Shown one piece after another: positions 42,301 through 46,100 of a stretch of 64,000 bases of DNA; within the stretch, counting starts at the first letter, position 1, and the number at the start of each line of letters is the position of its first letter. A model generated the notes under the pieces. That model had not been told where the DNA came from and made no database searches. It saw only the letters and a list, made by a program, of their open reading frames with translations. Source of the stretch: Nostoc linckia z4 (GTDB lineage Bacteria; Cyanobacteriota; Cyanobacteriia; Cyanobacteriales; Nostocaceae); the NCBI RefSeq assembly GCF_002608075.1, contig NZ_LAHA01000016.1:54404-118403 (forward strand), read 5' to 3'. The position numbers were made by a program, and so were the translations under genes.

Positions 42301-43190
42301 ATAATCTCATGCCCATCGGCATCGCTGGCGAAATTTTTATCGGTGGTGAATGTCTAGCCCAAGGCTATCTCAATAACCCGGAACTTACTGAGCGCAAATT
42401 TGTCACCAATCCATTTGTTAGTTTGCCAGAAGGCTCTGTTCGAGAACGAATTTACGCCACGGGCGATGTCGGTCGTTACTTACCCGATGGCAATATTGAA
42501 TATCTCGGTCGCCGCGACAATCAAGTTAAAATTCGTGGCTTCCGCATCGAACCTGGGGAAATCGAAGCTGTATTAGAGACACACCCAGAAGTTCGTTCAA
42601 CTGTGGTGATTGCAGAAGCAGACAATCCCAATTTTAAACGTCTAATCGCCTACATTGTCCCCCAAGTTCACCCCCCCAGTACTAGCGAGTTACGGAGCTT
42701 CCTCAAACAGAAATTACCAGATTATATGGTGCCTTCTGCTTTTGTGTTCCTCAAAGCACTACCCGTAAACCCCAATGGAAAAGTAGACCGTCGCGCCCTT
42801 CCCAAACCAGAGCCAACTTTTTTAGATGAAGCTAATTATGTAATGCCAAAAACAGAGGTGGAAAAAATCATCGCTGAAGTTTGGCAAAAGGCACTGCAAG
42901 TAGAAAAAGTGGGAATTTGCGATAATTTTTTTGAACTGGGGGGTCATTCGTTACTTCTAGTGCAAATTAATCAACAATTGCAAACAGCATTGAATTCGGA
43001 ATTGTCAATACTTGATATGTTTAAGTACCCAACTATCCAGACTTTAAGTCAATACTTAAGCGGGAAGTCGCCTCAACAAGATACATCCGAAAAAAATAAT
43101 CCCCGCAACCAAATTCACAGTGATATGAAAGCTTTAAAAAACCGACAATTAGAACTCAGGCGACAGCACCGTTCTCGTAATCAAGAGTGA
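18342..43190 (+). CDS. Hybrid trans-AT PKS/NRPS megasynthase 2 (8282 aa)
   Basis: A very large cytoplasmic assembly-line protein without AT domains. Order with approximate residues: KS0 29-460, ACP (Ser682); C 745-1180, A 1205-1690, PCP (Ser1748); KS 1826-2251 (Cys1995), DH 2454-2750, KR 2980-3180, C-MT 3247-3597, ACP (Ser3662); KS0 3756-4183, DH-like pyran-synthase/enoyl-shift candidate 4370-4630, ACP (Ser4693); KS 4769-5191 (Cys4937), KR 5602-5790, C-MT 5870-6217, ACP (Ser6326); KS0 6416-6836, carrier (Ser7117); C 7182-7625, A 7655-8150, PCP (Ser8203). Two repeat-derived insertions are present (37066-37156 and 39388-39535). The basic C-terminal ~40 residues probably dock to the next protein, whose gene starts four bases after this stop. 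Base composition drops toward AT near the 3' end. Confidence 0.95.
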   Translation: MDTEYQLKCIEEAFYRDSRQSLPSKQPQLIEPIAIVGLSGYLPGCMSVREFWQALDTDCSLIQEIPKERFDWRKYYDPTGKNPGKTQCKWGGFIPDVAGFDAHFFKILPFDAKQIDPRQRLLLMSVYQTLCDAGYAPATLKKSRTGVYVAHQDDDYLQILNERGIDPGEGYGQASLLANRIAYFFDFRGPSEIVDAQCAGAAVALHRAVSALRSGEISYAIVSAANLLLRPQPFLALSRTKQLSRSNFVKSFQENADGHLRAEGVVSVMLKPLTQAEADRDFIYALISNTAVNFNGQGGTSSASPNIDSHVELIERCYGEAGIDPRDVSYIEAQGMGNRLSDLAEWEAFNRALRSLAKARGVTLDLHFCRISTLKPLIGHMESTSALGALLKILRSLETERIHKILGFSGADMALDTDNQPCVLASETLPWNKTHKPRLAGLHSFGMSGNNAHILIQEYRPWEKEHSPTQSLPLIQEFLIVLSAKSEKSLTALARELDQFLATALVPDLKDIAHTLYNGREHMDYRMAMVVCDRQQLRAGLQSYIEAVNGVATKTENPNVFIGTVSSAQKQDTSSFAGMQGMAAAWVQGSAISWPEHPTARRVPLPGYPFETQRYWLDEQMQHSLSLAAMPKTGLEEFAIDVGQSSEDNLRRYLTCILVEFLELPPDEIDENKHLQDYGIDSLVGMRVIRSLSETFDIEVLGRDLLQHPTIRSLAKHLSQRIDLEANRPNFNPQVSEPENREVENFPLSEGQKGLWALQKSFPLMTAYNIPLCLKIRNTIDTSILSKALKSLLKQHPVLGYHLFEKHGILTQGLTPATEIGINTEDVSVLDEQSILSKLREKSKQPFNLEQGPLIRVDLLQKSSTQTYLLICVHHIVFDGGSFLPLVDSLFDAYRRLLHGESPLAVPISTTYQDFVLWERRMLESGAWEKHRSYWRETLSGNLPVLELPTDRSRSKAQLFSGAVISTSIESSLAAQIRSFSKAQRVNPSTIFLALYKILLHRYTNLDDIIVGMPSMGRPQERFRSVVGYFINMVAIRSKNFSQQTFATFLENLKYTMSDGLDHARVPFTTVVRDIGILPNAMAAPVFQVAFEYQNGLAPSDLQHLCSSYGDLFDLEINFDIHQEGEYELVLEVFEAANGYRVAFKYNPSLYDATTIQQMLGHYLQLTQAAISNPNALVHKYEMMDDAQRRLIQWDLNATSVEYPSNCIHQLFQAQVKRTPNAVAVVCGERTLSYEELNRKSTALAKYLQQQGVQPETLVAVCVERSLDMMVALLGIMKAGGAYVPLDPQFPQERLTYMLRDCGASFLVTQSWLNNRIGFIDAQYINLDKQWKEIEQTAESMEPLKCLAGLGNLAYVIYTSGSTGKPKGVAIEHRALTNFLYAMADQIGKQFVADFLAVTTYSFDIAALELFFPLIQGGRCLLCDGHQLKDVEVIKAQIRRWKPTIMQATPSFWTMLLQSGWKNDENLKILCGGEMLNDSLRSMFASIGCEVWNLYGPTETTIWSMLAKIQPGDSVTIGKPLANTRVYILDAHDQLALMGVPGELCIAGAGLARGYWNQAELTAQKFIDHPLEANHGSKLYRTGDLCRWLPNGNLQHLGRLDLQVKIRGFRIELEEVERELSRHPAVGECAVIAKERQGVQSLIGYYVPRQSDENNLPQNFDFITHLKQCLPDYAIPTAFISLDRIPLTANGKVDRKSLANREVAIQRQTEKVTAKTETEAILADIWKNVLNVSDISINDGFFAAGGDSVLSVILADRIARRFNREFSVTSLFKYSTIRDIAAYLGDKQAENLGETPLQNTMSAFDEDGQDRVALALGNAKNEALQDSLAIIGISCHFPDAPNHYQFWQNICAGKESGKFFSEEELRQAGVSEDSIRNPYFVRVQRTIEGKGNFDPEFFNISPRNALFMDPQFRLLLMHAWRAVEDAGYVSSDIPRTGVFISASNSGYNTLVDKAGIIEATDEYTAWMLSQSGTIPTTISYQLGLIGPSVFVHTNCSSSLAALSAAYQSLSLGQCDYALVGASTLLPKSEMGYLHRPGLNLSRDGHCRTFDAAADGLVPGEGVAVLLVKKAPLAIADGDRIYALIRGIGINNDGRDKAGFFAPSVRGQSQAISMALTSTGIGAETIGYVEAHGTGTKLGDPVEIQALCDSYQQHTNQKQYCAIGSVKPNIGHLDTGAGLAGCIKVAMSLYHKKIPPSINFSQPNPAIDFERSPFFVVDRLREWEAAPWPRRAALSAFGIGGTNTHAILEEYLPSPKLLPEKLNTPVLIVLSARKDDRLKEYVESLVNYLEQGIGKPNDSSETEWLINLAYTLQCGRQPMESRVAFIVSSVEESIAKLCRFANHWQTFEGCYFGSPSRENQILKLFADDEDMQGLLAQWLVKRNLAKLAQVWIQGVQVDWSRLYSDRLPSRISAPTYPFAPEYYWPSPNFSSVSFSTLTPSQAIDALQHKNVSVSAQHYSYEFTGDEFFLADHQIRHNGSGRKVLPAVVYLEIIHRAFWQSISHSLPKLEYPVNDSKPVIVLSDVAWVQPFFVDESPTALELKFFDGTLNQTRFEMGSTFKGKTLLHCHGDVAVRFHTAPTLNLVELQQQIQDRQLSSLECYEIFRTLGLDYGPAHHAIDTLFLSAGKASEPQVLAKLVIPDAVAQEQSRYVLHPSLLDAGLQSCVGLLLQTNSPESLRLALPSSLEQIEVYDSCAALMWAWVRFAPQTKKHSPIQPIDIDLCTDDGKVAVRMKGFVAREIPQQDFDGAVTQLQPKPLKSHDMPPGLGSVTLKPVWQPVAIAPQEEQSKDSLTVVFGANQTWKDQIAELHRAAVLVDSAKPQSVEEFSKQLELLGSIQRLLWLAPAPIKYALDDDRLVDDQEFGAFDLFRLLKSLFESGYGKKSLALTVVTSQSVAVRPFETANPTTASIHGLVATLKSEYPHWRVRLLDIDGDELPSLGELFADNDTANFPLLARRDKQWFTRKLIPIAFESNDFPAYKQKGVYVAIGGAGGVGEVWSRHIIENYQAQVIWIGRRELDDRIREKQAKLAAFGSKPLYIQADARNKASLAKALDEIRQTYSSINGVVHSAIELQDQSLAQMSIARFQTALLAKAETSVRLVQVFQHEPLDFVLFFSSLISFGESPGQANYAAGCTFLDAYAEQLGKEWAVSVKVMNWGYWGNTGVVADATYRERMRQNGIGSIESQQAMAALNRLLQGQIDRLAFINLLKPQALEFVIEDEVLSVVGSARSQAHPVVENVTPEIRYSQQLQLIRTHRTDARDALLQNLLLANLSEMGVLNSSQGRLAVSYYQKWLDESIRLLQQHGLLIPQQNVSSLEELWTTWQKARLDWEGSASMTAEIDLVERCLRSLPDILSGRKLPQDVIFPESSLRLVEPLYRGNPIADFFNEVIADAVVDAINSLDKGNGSIRILEVGAGTGGTTVGLLQKLQPYSDRILEYCYTDISQAFLIHAQEHYAIDYPFLQVDRFNVEQPLAIQSIQPGSYDIVVATNVLHATKNIRQTVRNVKAAMRAGGQIFINEIAGNSLFSHLTFGLLEGWWRFEDAEIRIPGGPALNSHTWKQILQEEGFDTVKFPVEFAHNLGHQIVVATSNGVIRQPLLSKTHIEPESLPQRQPDDSSNVQINSVVSLQERTTEFVRQTLSQATRTPANKIRLDTPFEQYGVDSIVQVGLIQKLEQVTGSLPNTILFEYSTTRELVDYLLAHRQEFLTASFPTRIDETQPASSKDAPSPRVSPQPAQNPIALDTANATPNPSRFVQDDIAIIGIAGRYPGAKNLNELWEVLKTGRSCIVEADRFRRWNLSEDRHFGTLGRSHFGGFLDDVYCFDRQLFGISEQRAMAMPPEVRLFLEITWETFETAGYSRAALKQFQLREKKGIGVFVGSMYSQYAWTNPSRKEAVLSSNGTEWQIANQVSHFFDFTGPSLVLNTACSSSMTAIHLACESLRQGSCSMALAGGVNLTLEPSKFLSLERSNFLGSGQHSRSLGDGDGMIPSEGVGALLLKPLSLAIADNDRIAGIIKSSFVNHSGGRQAFTAPDPAQQTQLVLDSIARSGCDIETITYVESAANGSSLGDPIEIIALKNAFAKLTNKTGFCAIGSVKSNLGHLEAASGISQIAKVLLQFQHKTLVPTINATPRNPRIKLENSPFYLQEQLSPWVPQSNSHNSDLPRRSLINSFGAGGSYANLIVEEYQEKSSNTTSRPDTRETLLVFAAATYKGLQSYLTRLHAYLREHPAISVADLAAALQLRDCNLEYRLAAIASSTNQALNVVEQLTRHNVDVSNSGIYTSFGGADLPIPKDAQLQSAIDDGDLFRLARYWAAGADIDFGRLNPVDRKSCVVLPAYAFEHDKEFSYIIHDSQDDTQATAESLVSQTSGVMTATYLYDEPFLQDHTLLGDRVLLGVTHASLAITDFFQRFPHQRAICLKRLTFVQPIIVDRGEAVTVEIHTSEIPTGLSFDARYRTTSKQLTQTAATGHLQPDLYKEEYLDVERLLESCTPISNVESIYHTVPAIRLGSSFRTIEKLFRTSDGIIARVCLTEQSRQESHTYALHPLAIDSAFLAAAPLLADAIGNDCNYLPFGIKEIYCVKVDNWRSLDPCWVHTRLVKNSGELILFDADIISDNSLVVARLRGCSLKLLHDQKEPQQTSPESPKVDSIDPSILETNLAADVLRYLIDKINITAQISIDETQVNTNLMQLGLGSTELVAMAASIEQDTGLEINATLFFEYPSLMEVTNFFVDSHSAAFVQLLGKRRTQHVTTPEKSDRSSHEKLSANLHGDIAVIGMHSTYAECEDLDRFWQLIRDGRDVIREVPRHRWDYRPWFDPNPGSEDKTYCKWGSFIKDADKFDAAFFNISPREAIWMDPQNRLLMQSMYAAAEDAGVVNQLRGSNTGVFAGICFDDYAEKIVELGLPLDIYTGTGRSGITANRISFWFDFKGPSMVINTACSSSLVALHYACQALRNKECEMAFVGGANLLLSSLHYRYFSKLGALSPTGHCHTFDAAADGYVPAECIASILLKPLEQAEKDGDRIHAVIKGSAFAHGGYTPSLSAPSVAGEENVIVKAWEDAGIDPETLTYIEAHGTGTKLGDPIETNSLKNAFARYTSKTGFCAIGSVKANIGHAEGAAGITGLIKVILQIKHRQIPPLANLQQLNPYLKLAGSPLYINRELTDWESVGLRRAGVSSFGFSGAFAHAVVEEYRSCTDNTCEFSGPFPIVISAKNNECLKSQVAKLLAFLEENWSKNLQDEENFLANLSYTLQVGREAMQTRLGFVVESIAELRNKLQMAGKDSDTKSGLFYGDSKSGKEYLASLLANKDVSEAMAGWISNCEYAALVDGWTKGMTVDWSKLYTKGFPQRISLPTYAFARESYWICSLDGDEEELKPAQSDLGKLYALVQCWDAIPLLKANQPFSDRTQQTLIIGVDTELKDDLRTCFNHASYFGNMAKERIESLKNRLTDSPWQHIIIVVPEDNCSLLDDGAVLSAQENGILAVFRIVKSLLWAGYATKNLALTLMTTQIAAINQDESSNPVHSAVHGFAGVLAKEFPSWNVRVLDLQKGRSLASVDLEHFPDDSAGKIFAWRDGEWYRHTPIPMRNVPTPQVDEFHSAYKHRGVYVIIGGAGGIGSAWSRFVMENYDAKVIWIGRRQIDDEIRQKIDTLKQIGQTPEYLQADASNRESLTQAYKSIKSRYSQIHGVIHSAVGQFDQSLSEMDENRFCSILSSKIDVSVNMASVFKHEPLDFMLFFSSIVSLTRGGGMSGYAAGCAFKDCFAIELNRCLPFPVKVINWGYWNVGTGNTIPDATKIRMKQCGIEPIASQQGLEALEAFLVNPLHQIALLKTTRLDRLDLVKDDEWLDIYPSVNASFIESALKQIPRHSDGVAAIAKQYLEPIAAIESLLVKLLHGTLTSLDLLHPHATLSPALPEFYQLWLQESRRLAIALIPDGVQGNLADIWDEWNRQKIDWDSMPHIQSIVTLVDVCMRELPAILKAQKRATDIMFPNGSMSLVEGIYEKNAIATYFNELLAQTVVNYLQERCLVDGLTPIRILEIGAGTGATTTTVLHHLEPFGNLIGEYLYTDISPAFLVRAEKHFAPKYPFLRTQLFDVDQPLSKQGIAIGSFDLVIATNCIHATANIRRSLRNAKAALRGGGVIFLNEITQTSLISHLTFGLLAGWWLAEDSELRVPGSPFLLAEDWKRVLQQEGFQAIAYPAPLANSLGQQVIVAVSDGVVRQPESIFSVPDAKQQPLNKEGAASANTVLGKGKGERGKILNTSFTHYPLTFSQTTRKVHSADPNRIAASALKELKEQGTTYFKQLIGEVLMMDGNRIDSSEPLAVYGVDSIIIAQLTNALNKHFENVKAGLLFEASTIDALVNHFAETQQTNFAKLLKLQDHPEPKAAIPESIANQQQPSTNFAAKTIALHQSRDSITDAIAVIGMSGRFPQAKTLTEFWENLQSGRDCITDLPENRWNMDGFFEADPKMAREQGKSYCKWGAFLEDFDTFDPLFFNISPREAAQMDPQARIFLQECWRAFEDAGYSPSGLDDAVRERTGVYGAVTKVGFNTSFAAMVNRVSHAMDLQGASIAVDTMCSSALVALHQACEALRHGDLQMAIVGAVNLYLDPRNYKYLCEVGLLAESKMPKVFGAGGTGFVPGEGVGAVVLKRLEDAHQDNDSIVAVIRSSAVNHSGRANAYGAPNPLRQAEVISQALNAGGIDPRSVGYIESAAMGLEMADSLELNALKKVFGDRSEDRWQCYRLGSLKSSIGHGESVSGMAQFMKVVLQLKHRKLCPTKVVTPLNPDIDFASLPFQLQTELEPWSPLTIDGICLPRRGGITALGSGGVNAHLIVEEYQRQPSEETLKLPQDSPQIIILSAKNDHRRQAQISQLIEFLHGHQDVSLADLAFTLQVGREAMASRVALVVNSIDELRTGLSHLLLHNQGNLSSNIPVYVGNISESDNSWQTLLAGGADAMVLQLFLEQRNYQKLAQFWVQGGKIPWMSLWEHKQVQRISLPTYPFEKRCFWEAASSANSNIPLAKNTFARVGEREKVNGSTSSPTGEGDNTKPLPFPPSPFPDLCKKSHEPKFNGAIAQGNSNPNDASCSVQKIVTAIVAKSIGLSESEITPHLSLWQLGVDSIRSMEIARRIQKRLHVEIGHRELADYGTVEALCRLIEQKQAAIAVNVTNEIESVSEPETTSKVGALTFPLSEGQRGLWLLHQLVPDMTAYNVPVTLQFDGLVNVNAIKQAASFLLERHPMLRSQFHTDDKGNPIQTIRPHTEFFFEDGDRNFVTDAVLQERLRAAAHGVFHLETDPLVRLHLFHQSQNRHQLLIVIHHLVVDGSSLPILLHDFLHAYAAFSKKSQPAIASPESADYADFVAWEQAFICSERGKASLSYWQKQLSGTLPLLALPFDRERPPNQTYAGTTISTKLESNTTHQLRCLAKNQNVSLFVLLLGIYQALLARYTLQNDIIVGVASAGRPEERFANTVGYFINMVPIRTQINVKEPFAQLLQRLKITVADGLDRGYFPFPKQVSELCISRDLAHSPVFQTSFAMQSFWRPEIEQTLQNQLEGVSVVAGPSPAGEIELRLEIVEQCNEILVNMAYNTDLFEQATIIRLAEHFGNLVKAVCQNPNQPIHSLELLSNEEQTKLLNKCSIGDRVPKKADNLHKCVHHLFEIQAQKTPEAVAVIHNQRSLTYAELHRQSAGLANRLRDMGVLPGTIVGIFTERSISQVVAILAVLKAGAAYLPLDPAYPQQRLTFVIEDAEPMVILTEEKLGDGLINLLGSEKQKLPILYVEQSEVPQEIPPSPLLPANSLVYVIYTSGSTGQPKGVAMGHGAVMNLIQWQISQAGECQTPRTLQFASLNFDVSFQEIFSTLGGGGSLVLIDENLRTNPAELAKLIEDRQIQRLYLPYVALSSLAEQLRISKRSLHTLREVIIAGEALRITPAISQMFQNAPQCILQNQYGPSESHVVTSFTLEQDVNSWSVLPPIGCPIPGVAIYILDEHYNLMPIGIAGEIFIGGECLAQGYLNNPELTERKFVTNPFVSLPEGSVRERIYATGDVGRYLPDGNIEYLGRRDNQVKIRGFRIEPGEIEAVLETHPEVRSTVVIAEADNPNFKRLIAYIVPQVHPPSTSELRSFLKQKLPDYMVPSAFVFLKALPVNPNGKVDRRALPKPEPTFLDEANYVMPKTEVEKIIAEVWQKALQVEKVGICDNFFELGGHSLLLVQINQQLQTALNSELSILDMFKYPTIQTLSQYLSGKSPQQDTSEKNNPRNQIHSDMKALKNRQLELRRQHRSRNQE
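18427..20510 (+). other. Non-elongating module: KS0 - ACP
   Basis: The KS keeps the nucleophilic Cys198 (in DAQCAGA) and IGHMES, but the HGTGT motif reads QGMGN with Gln334 in place of the histidine needed for decarboxylative condensation. It should therefore only receive and pass on the chain from megasynthase 1. The ACP serine is Ser682 in GIDS. KS0-carrier units before an NRPS C domain are common in trans-AT systems. Confidence 0.85.
20570..23710 (+). other. NRPS module C - A - PCP, predicted glycine
   Basis: The C domain has HHIVFDG (from residue 874). The A domain has the TSGSTGKPKG loop and FDIAALE, giving specificity positions D-I-L. Continuing through MQATPS, LKILCGGE and NLYGPTETTIW, the ten-position code reads approximately DILQLGLIWK, the classic glycine code. 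The PCP serine is Ser1748 in GGDS. Glycine after the left-half polyketide is the hallmark of pederin-type lines: it supplies the amide nitrogen and the carbon that becomes the N-acyl aminal. Confidence 0.87.
23810..29460 (+). other. PKS module: KS - DH - KR - C-MT - ACP
   Basis: The KS is complete (Cys1995 in HTNCSSS, EAHGTGT). The DH has a candidate catalytic His2471 and Asp2657 (HPSLLDAGLQ), but the loop after the histidine carries about four extra residues (HNGS) and the usual LPG reads LPA. The KR has GGAGGVGEVWSR and a YAAGC tyrosine; the C-MT has EVGAGTGGTT near residue 3411; the ACP serine is Ser3662. Predicted output is an alpha-methyl enoyl or alpha-methyl-beta-hydroxy unit attached to glycine. 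Confidence 0.83.
29600..32550 (+). other. Non-elongating module: KS0 - DH-like (pyran synthase or enoyl shift) - ACP
   Basis: The KS keeps Cys3925 but HGTGT reads AANGS (Ala4059 at the histidine position), so it should not condense. The following DH-fold domain has His4384 in DHTLLGD, but the motif's proline is missing (VLLGVTHA). Its second motif is HPLAIDSAF: Asp4548 is present, while the usual Gln is not. This pattern fits the DH-derived pyran-synthase or enoyl-shift domains of trans-AT lines better than a normal dehydratase. The carrier serine is Ser4693 in the atypical context GLGS. Confidence 0.7.
32640..37440 (+). other. PKS module: KS - KR - C-MT - ACP
   Basis: The KS is complete (Cys4937 in NTACSSS, EAHGTGT, NIGHAEG). 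Pseudo-KR, KR (GGAGGIGSAWSR, YAAGC) and C-MT (EIGAGTGATT near residue 6035) follow, then an ACP (Ser6326). The KR and MT are clearly paralogous to those in module 1 and in the post-glycine module. The KS-DH step is absent. Element 3 (37066-37156) is inserted between MT and ACP. Confidence 0.86.
37066..37156. repeat. G-rich-heptamer palindromic element inserted in frame (element 3)
   Basis: Tandem GGGAAAG heptamers, a TTTTAAAT centre and a pyrimidine-rich arm, bounded by the inverted words TTCTGGGAAAGG and CCTTTTCCCAGA. It encodes residues ~6242-6272 of megasynthase 2, in the MT-ACP linker. It is shorter than elements 1 and 2 and lacks their outer arms. The equivalent linkers of the two paralogous MT-ACP junctions (about 7590-7690 and 29110-29230) have no such segment. 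Confidence 0.7.
37580..39810 (+). other. Non-elongating module: KS0 - carrier protein
   Basis: The KS keeps Cys6574 (DTMCSSA) and SIGHGES but has SAAMG in place of AHGTG (Ala6709), so it should be a transfer-only KS0. The carrier has Ser7117 in GVDS and precedes a condensation domain, mirroring the KS0-ACP before the glycine module. Element 4 (39388-39535) is inserted between KS0 and carrier. Confidence 0.83.
39388..39535. repeat. Composite hairpin plus G-rich-heptamer element inserted in frame (element 4)
   Basis: Begins with a perfect 11-bp inverted repeat (CTCTTGCAAAA at 39388-39398, TTTTGCAAGAG at 39404-39414). Purine-rich and then pyrimidine-rich heptamer-like arms follow, and it ends with a TTATGCAAAAAG word. 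The same parts occur in the opposite order in the intergenic repeat at 55889-56023. It encodes residues ~7016-7065 in the KS0-carrier linker. Confidence 0.7.
39880..43070 (+). other. NRPS module C - A - PCP, predicted proline-type substrate
   Basis: The C domain has HHLVVDG (from residue 7314). The A domain has TSGSTGQPKG and FDVSFQE, giving positions D-V-Q; later positions read I-A (EVIIAGEA), Q (NQYGPSE) and V-V. The resulting DVQ(Y/L)IAQVV resembles proline and 4-methylproline codes, with Gln where His is usual. The PCP serine is Ser8203 in GGHS. No 4-methylproline biosynthesis genes are visible in the window, so proline is the simpler prediction. Confidence 0.75.
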
Positions 43191-43194
43191 AAAT

Positions 43195-46100
43195 ATGGCA
43201 ATGGATAACGTCAACAACAATGAAGAGTCTAACAATTATGAAATAGCCGTTATTGCAATGACAGGTCGGTTTCCAGGAGCCAAAGATATCGATGAATTTT
43301 GGCAGAATCTATCTCTTGGGGTAGAATCTATTACTTGGTTTACAGACGATGAATTGTTAAAGGCTGGCGTCGATCCACATTGGCTGAGTAACCCAAACTA
43401 TGTAAAAGCTAATGCTGTTCTCTCAGACTTCGAGTTATTTGATGCGAATTTCTTTGGTTATAGTGCTAGAGAAGCTGAGATCATCGATCCCCAACAGCGC
43501 CTATTCTTAGAATCGGCATGGACAGCTTTAGAACAGGCTGGTTACAATTCCCAAACTTACAAGGGTTTGATTGGTGTTTATGCGGGTCTGGGTCTGAATA
43601 GTTATTTGCTCAACAATCTAACTCCAAACCGCGAACTTTTAGAGACCATCGATCCTTTGCAATTACTAATCTCCAGCGACAAAGATTTTTTGCCGATGCG
43701 GGTGGCTTATAAACTCAATTTGACAGGGCCGGCGGTGAATGTGCAAACGGCCTGTTCTACTTCTTTAGCTGCTGTTCACTTTGCTTGCCAAAGTTTGCTC
43801 AATGGGGAATGTGACATGGCTTTGGCTGGGGGAGTTTCTCTCAGCTTTCTGGAAAACACTGGTTATTTGTATCAAGAGGGCATGATTCTATCCCCCGATG
43901 GACACTGCCGTGCTTTTGATGCCAATGCACAGGGAACTATTGGCGGTAGCGGTGTCGGAATTGTTGTTTTAAAAAGGTTAAATGAAGCTCTAGCTGATGG
44001 AGATTGCATCCAGGCAATTATTAAAGGCTCGGCTATCAATAATGATGGTGCTTTAAAAGTGGGTTACACTGCTCCCAGCATCAATGGTCAAGCGTCAGTA
44101 ATTGCTGAGGCTCAAGCTGTGGCTGGAGTAGATGCCGAGACAATTTCCTATATCGAAGCCCACGGAACTGGCACGCCTTTAGGAGATCCGATTGAAATCG
44201 CCGCTTTAACCCAAGCTTTTGCTCAAAGTACCGATAAAAAAGGCTTTTGTGCCATTGGTTCGGTGAAAACAAATATTGGACATTTGAATGCAGCAGCAGG
44301 TGTCACAGGTTTGATTAAAAGTGTAATGGCGCTACAACACAAATTGCTGCCTCCTAGTTTGAACTTCTCGACACCCAATCCCAAAATTGATTTTGCTAAT
44401 AGTCCTTTCTACGTCAATACAACCCTCAGTGAATGGAAAACCAATAACATTCCTCGCAGGGCTGGGGTTAGTTCTTTTGGTATGGGGGGTACTAATGCTC
44501 ACGTAATTCTTGAGGAAGCCCCAGTTATTAAGAGGAGAGGGGGAGAGGGGGAGAGGGGGAGAAAATATCAACTGTTGGTACTTTCAGCTAAAACTCAGAC
44601 TGCACTCGATCGCGCAACATCTAATCTAGTAGCGCATTTAAAACAACACCCCGAAGTTAATTTAGCTGATGTCGCTTATACTCTCGGCATTGGTCGCTGG
44701 GTTTTTAAGCACCGCAGGATGGTAGTTTGTCAGAACTTAGGAGAAACTGTCAAAGTTTTAAGTAGTTTGGAACCACAACAAGTTTTTAGCAACTGCACTG
44801 AAGTTGTAGATCGGTCTGTTGTCTTCATGTTTCCCGGACAGGGTTCCCAGTATGTGAATATGACGCGGGAAATTTACCAAACCGAGGCAATATTTCGAGA
44901 ACAAGTTGATTTATGCTCAGAAATTCTCTTGCCTCAATTAGGACTCGATGTGCGTCATCTAATCTATCCTGATGAGGAAAATAGCGATCGCGCATCCAAG
45001 CAACTTCAACAAACAGCGATCGCCCAACCTGCTATTTTTGTGATTGAATACGCCTTAACTAAATTATGGCAGTCTTATGGGGTAAATCCTGTGGCTGCCA
45101 TCGGTCACAGTATTGGCGAATATGTAGCCGCTTGTATCGCCGGGGTTTTTTCCTTAGAAGCTGCCTTATCTCTGGTAGCAGCACGGGGACAGATGATGCA
45201 GCAACTTCCCAATGGGGCAATGCTCGCCATTCCCCTCCCCGAAGACAGAGTAAAGTCTCTGTTAGGACAAGAACTCTCCTTAGCAGCAATTAACCAACCG
45301 TTCCAGTGCGTAGTTTCCGGTTCCACCACAGCAATAGATGTCCTAGAAAATCAACTGGCTACACAAGGAATTGAATGCCGCCGTCTGCATACGAACCATG
45401 CCTTCCACTCCCAGATGATGGAACCAATCTTGGAGGCATTTGCACATCGGGTCAAACAAGTTACCTTAAATCCTCCAAACATTCCTTATATATCCAACGT
45501 TACTGGTACTTGGATTACTGCTACACAAGCCACAAATCCTAACTATTACGCTCAACATCTGCGTTCCACAGTGTTATTTGCCCAAGGTGTAGAGAAGTTG
45601 TTGGCAACACCTGAGCAAATCCTGTTAGAGGTGGGGCCAGGACGGACGCTAACTACATTAGCTAAAAGGCATCCAGACAAGGCAGCTGCACAAACAATGT
45701 TAACTTCAGTCCGTCATCCCCAAGAGGAACAATCAGATATAGCTTTTTTATTCACCACACTGGGGCAACTCTGGCTTGCTGGGGCAAAGGTGGATTGGTT
45801 TGGATTCTACAAGCAACAGCAGCATTATCGCCTTCCCTTACCTACTTATCCCTTTGAACGCCAACGTTACTGGATTGAACCGCCAAGAAAAAATATACTT
45901 GAGTCTCAAGGAACACCAATTAAAAAGCCAGATATTGCTGATTGGTTTTATGTCCCATCCTGGAAAAGGTCGCCGCTTGTTGTTGGTCAACTAGAGGAAT
46001 TACAGGGTAGCGTTTTGCTGTTTATCAATGAGTGCAACTTGGGTTTTCAACTGGCAAAACAACTGCAAAACGAATCTCAAAAAGTGATTTTTGTCAAGAT

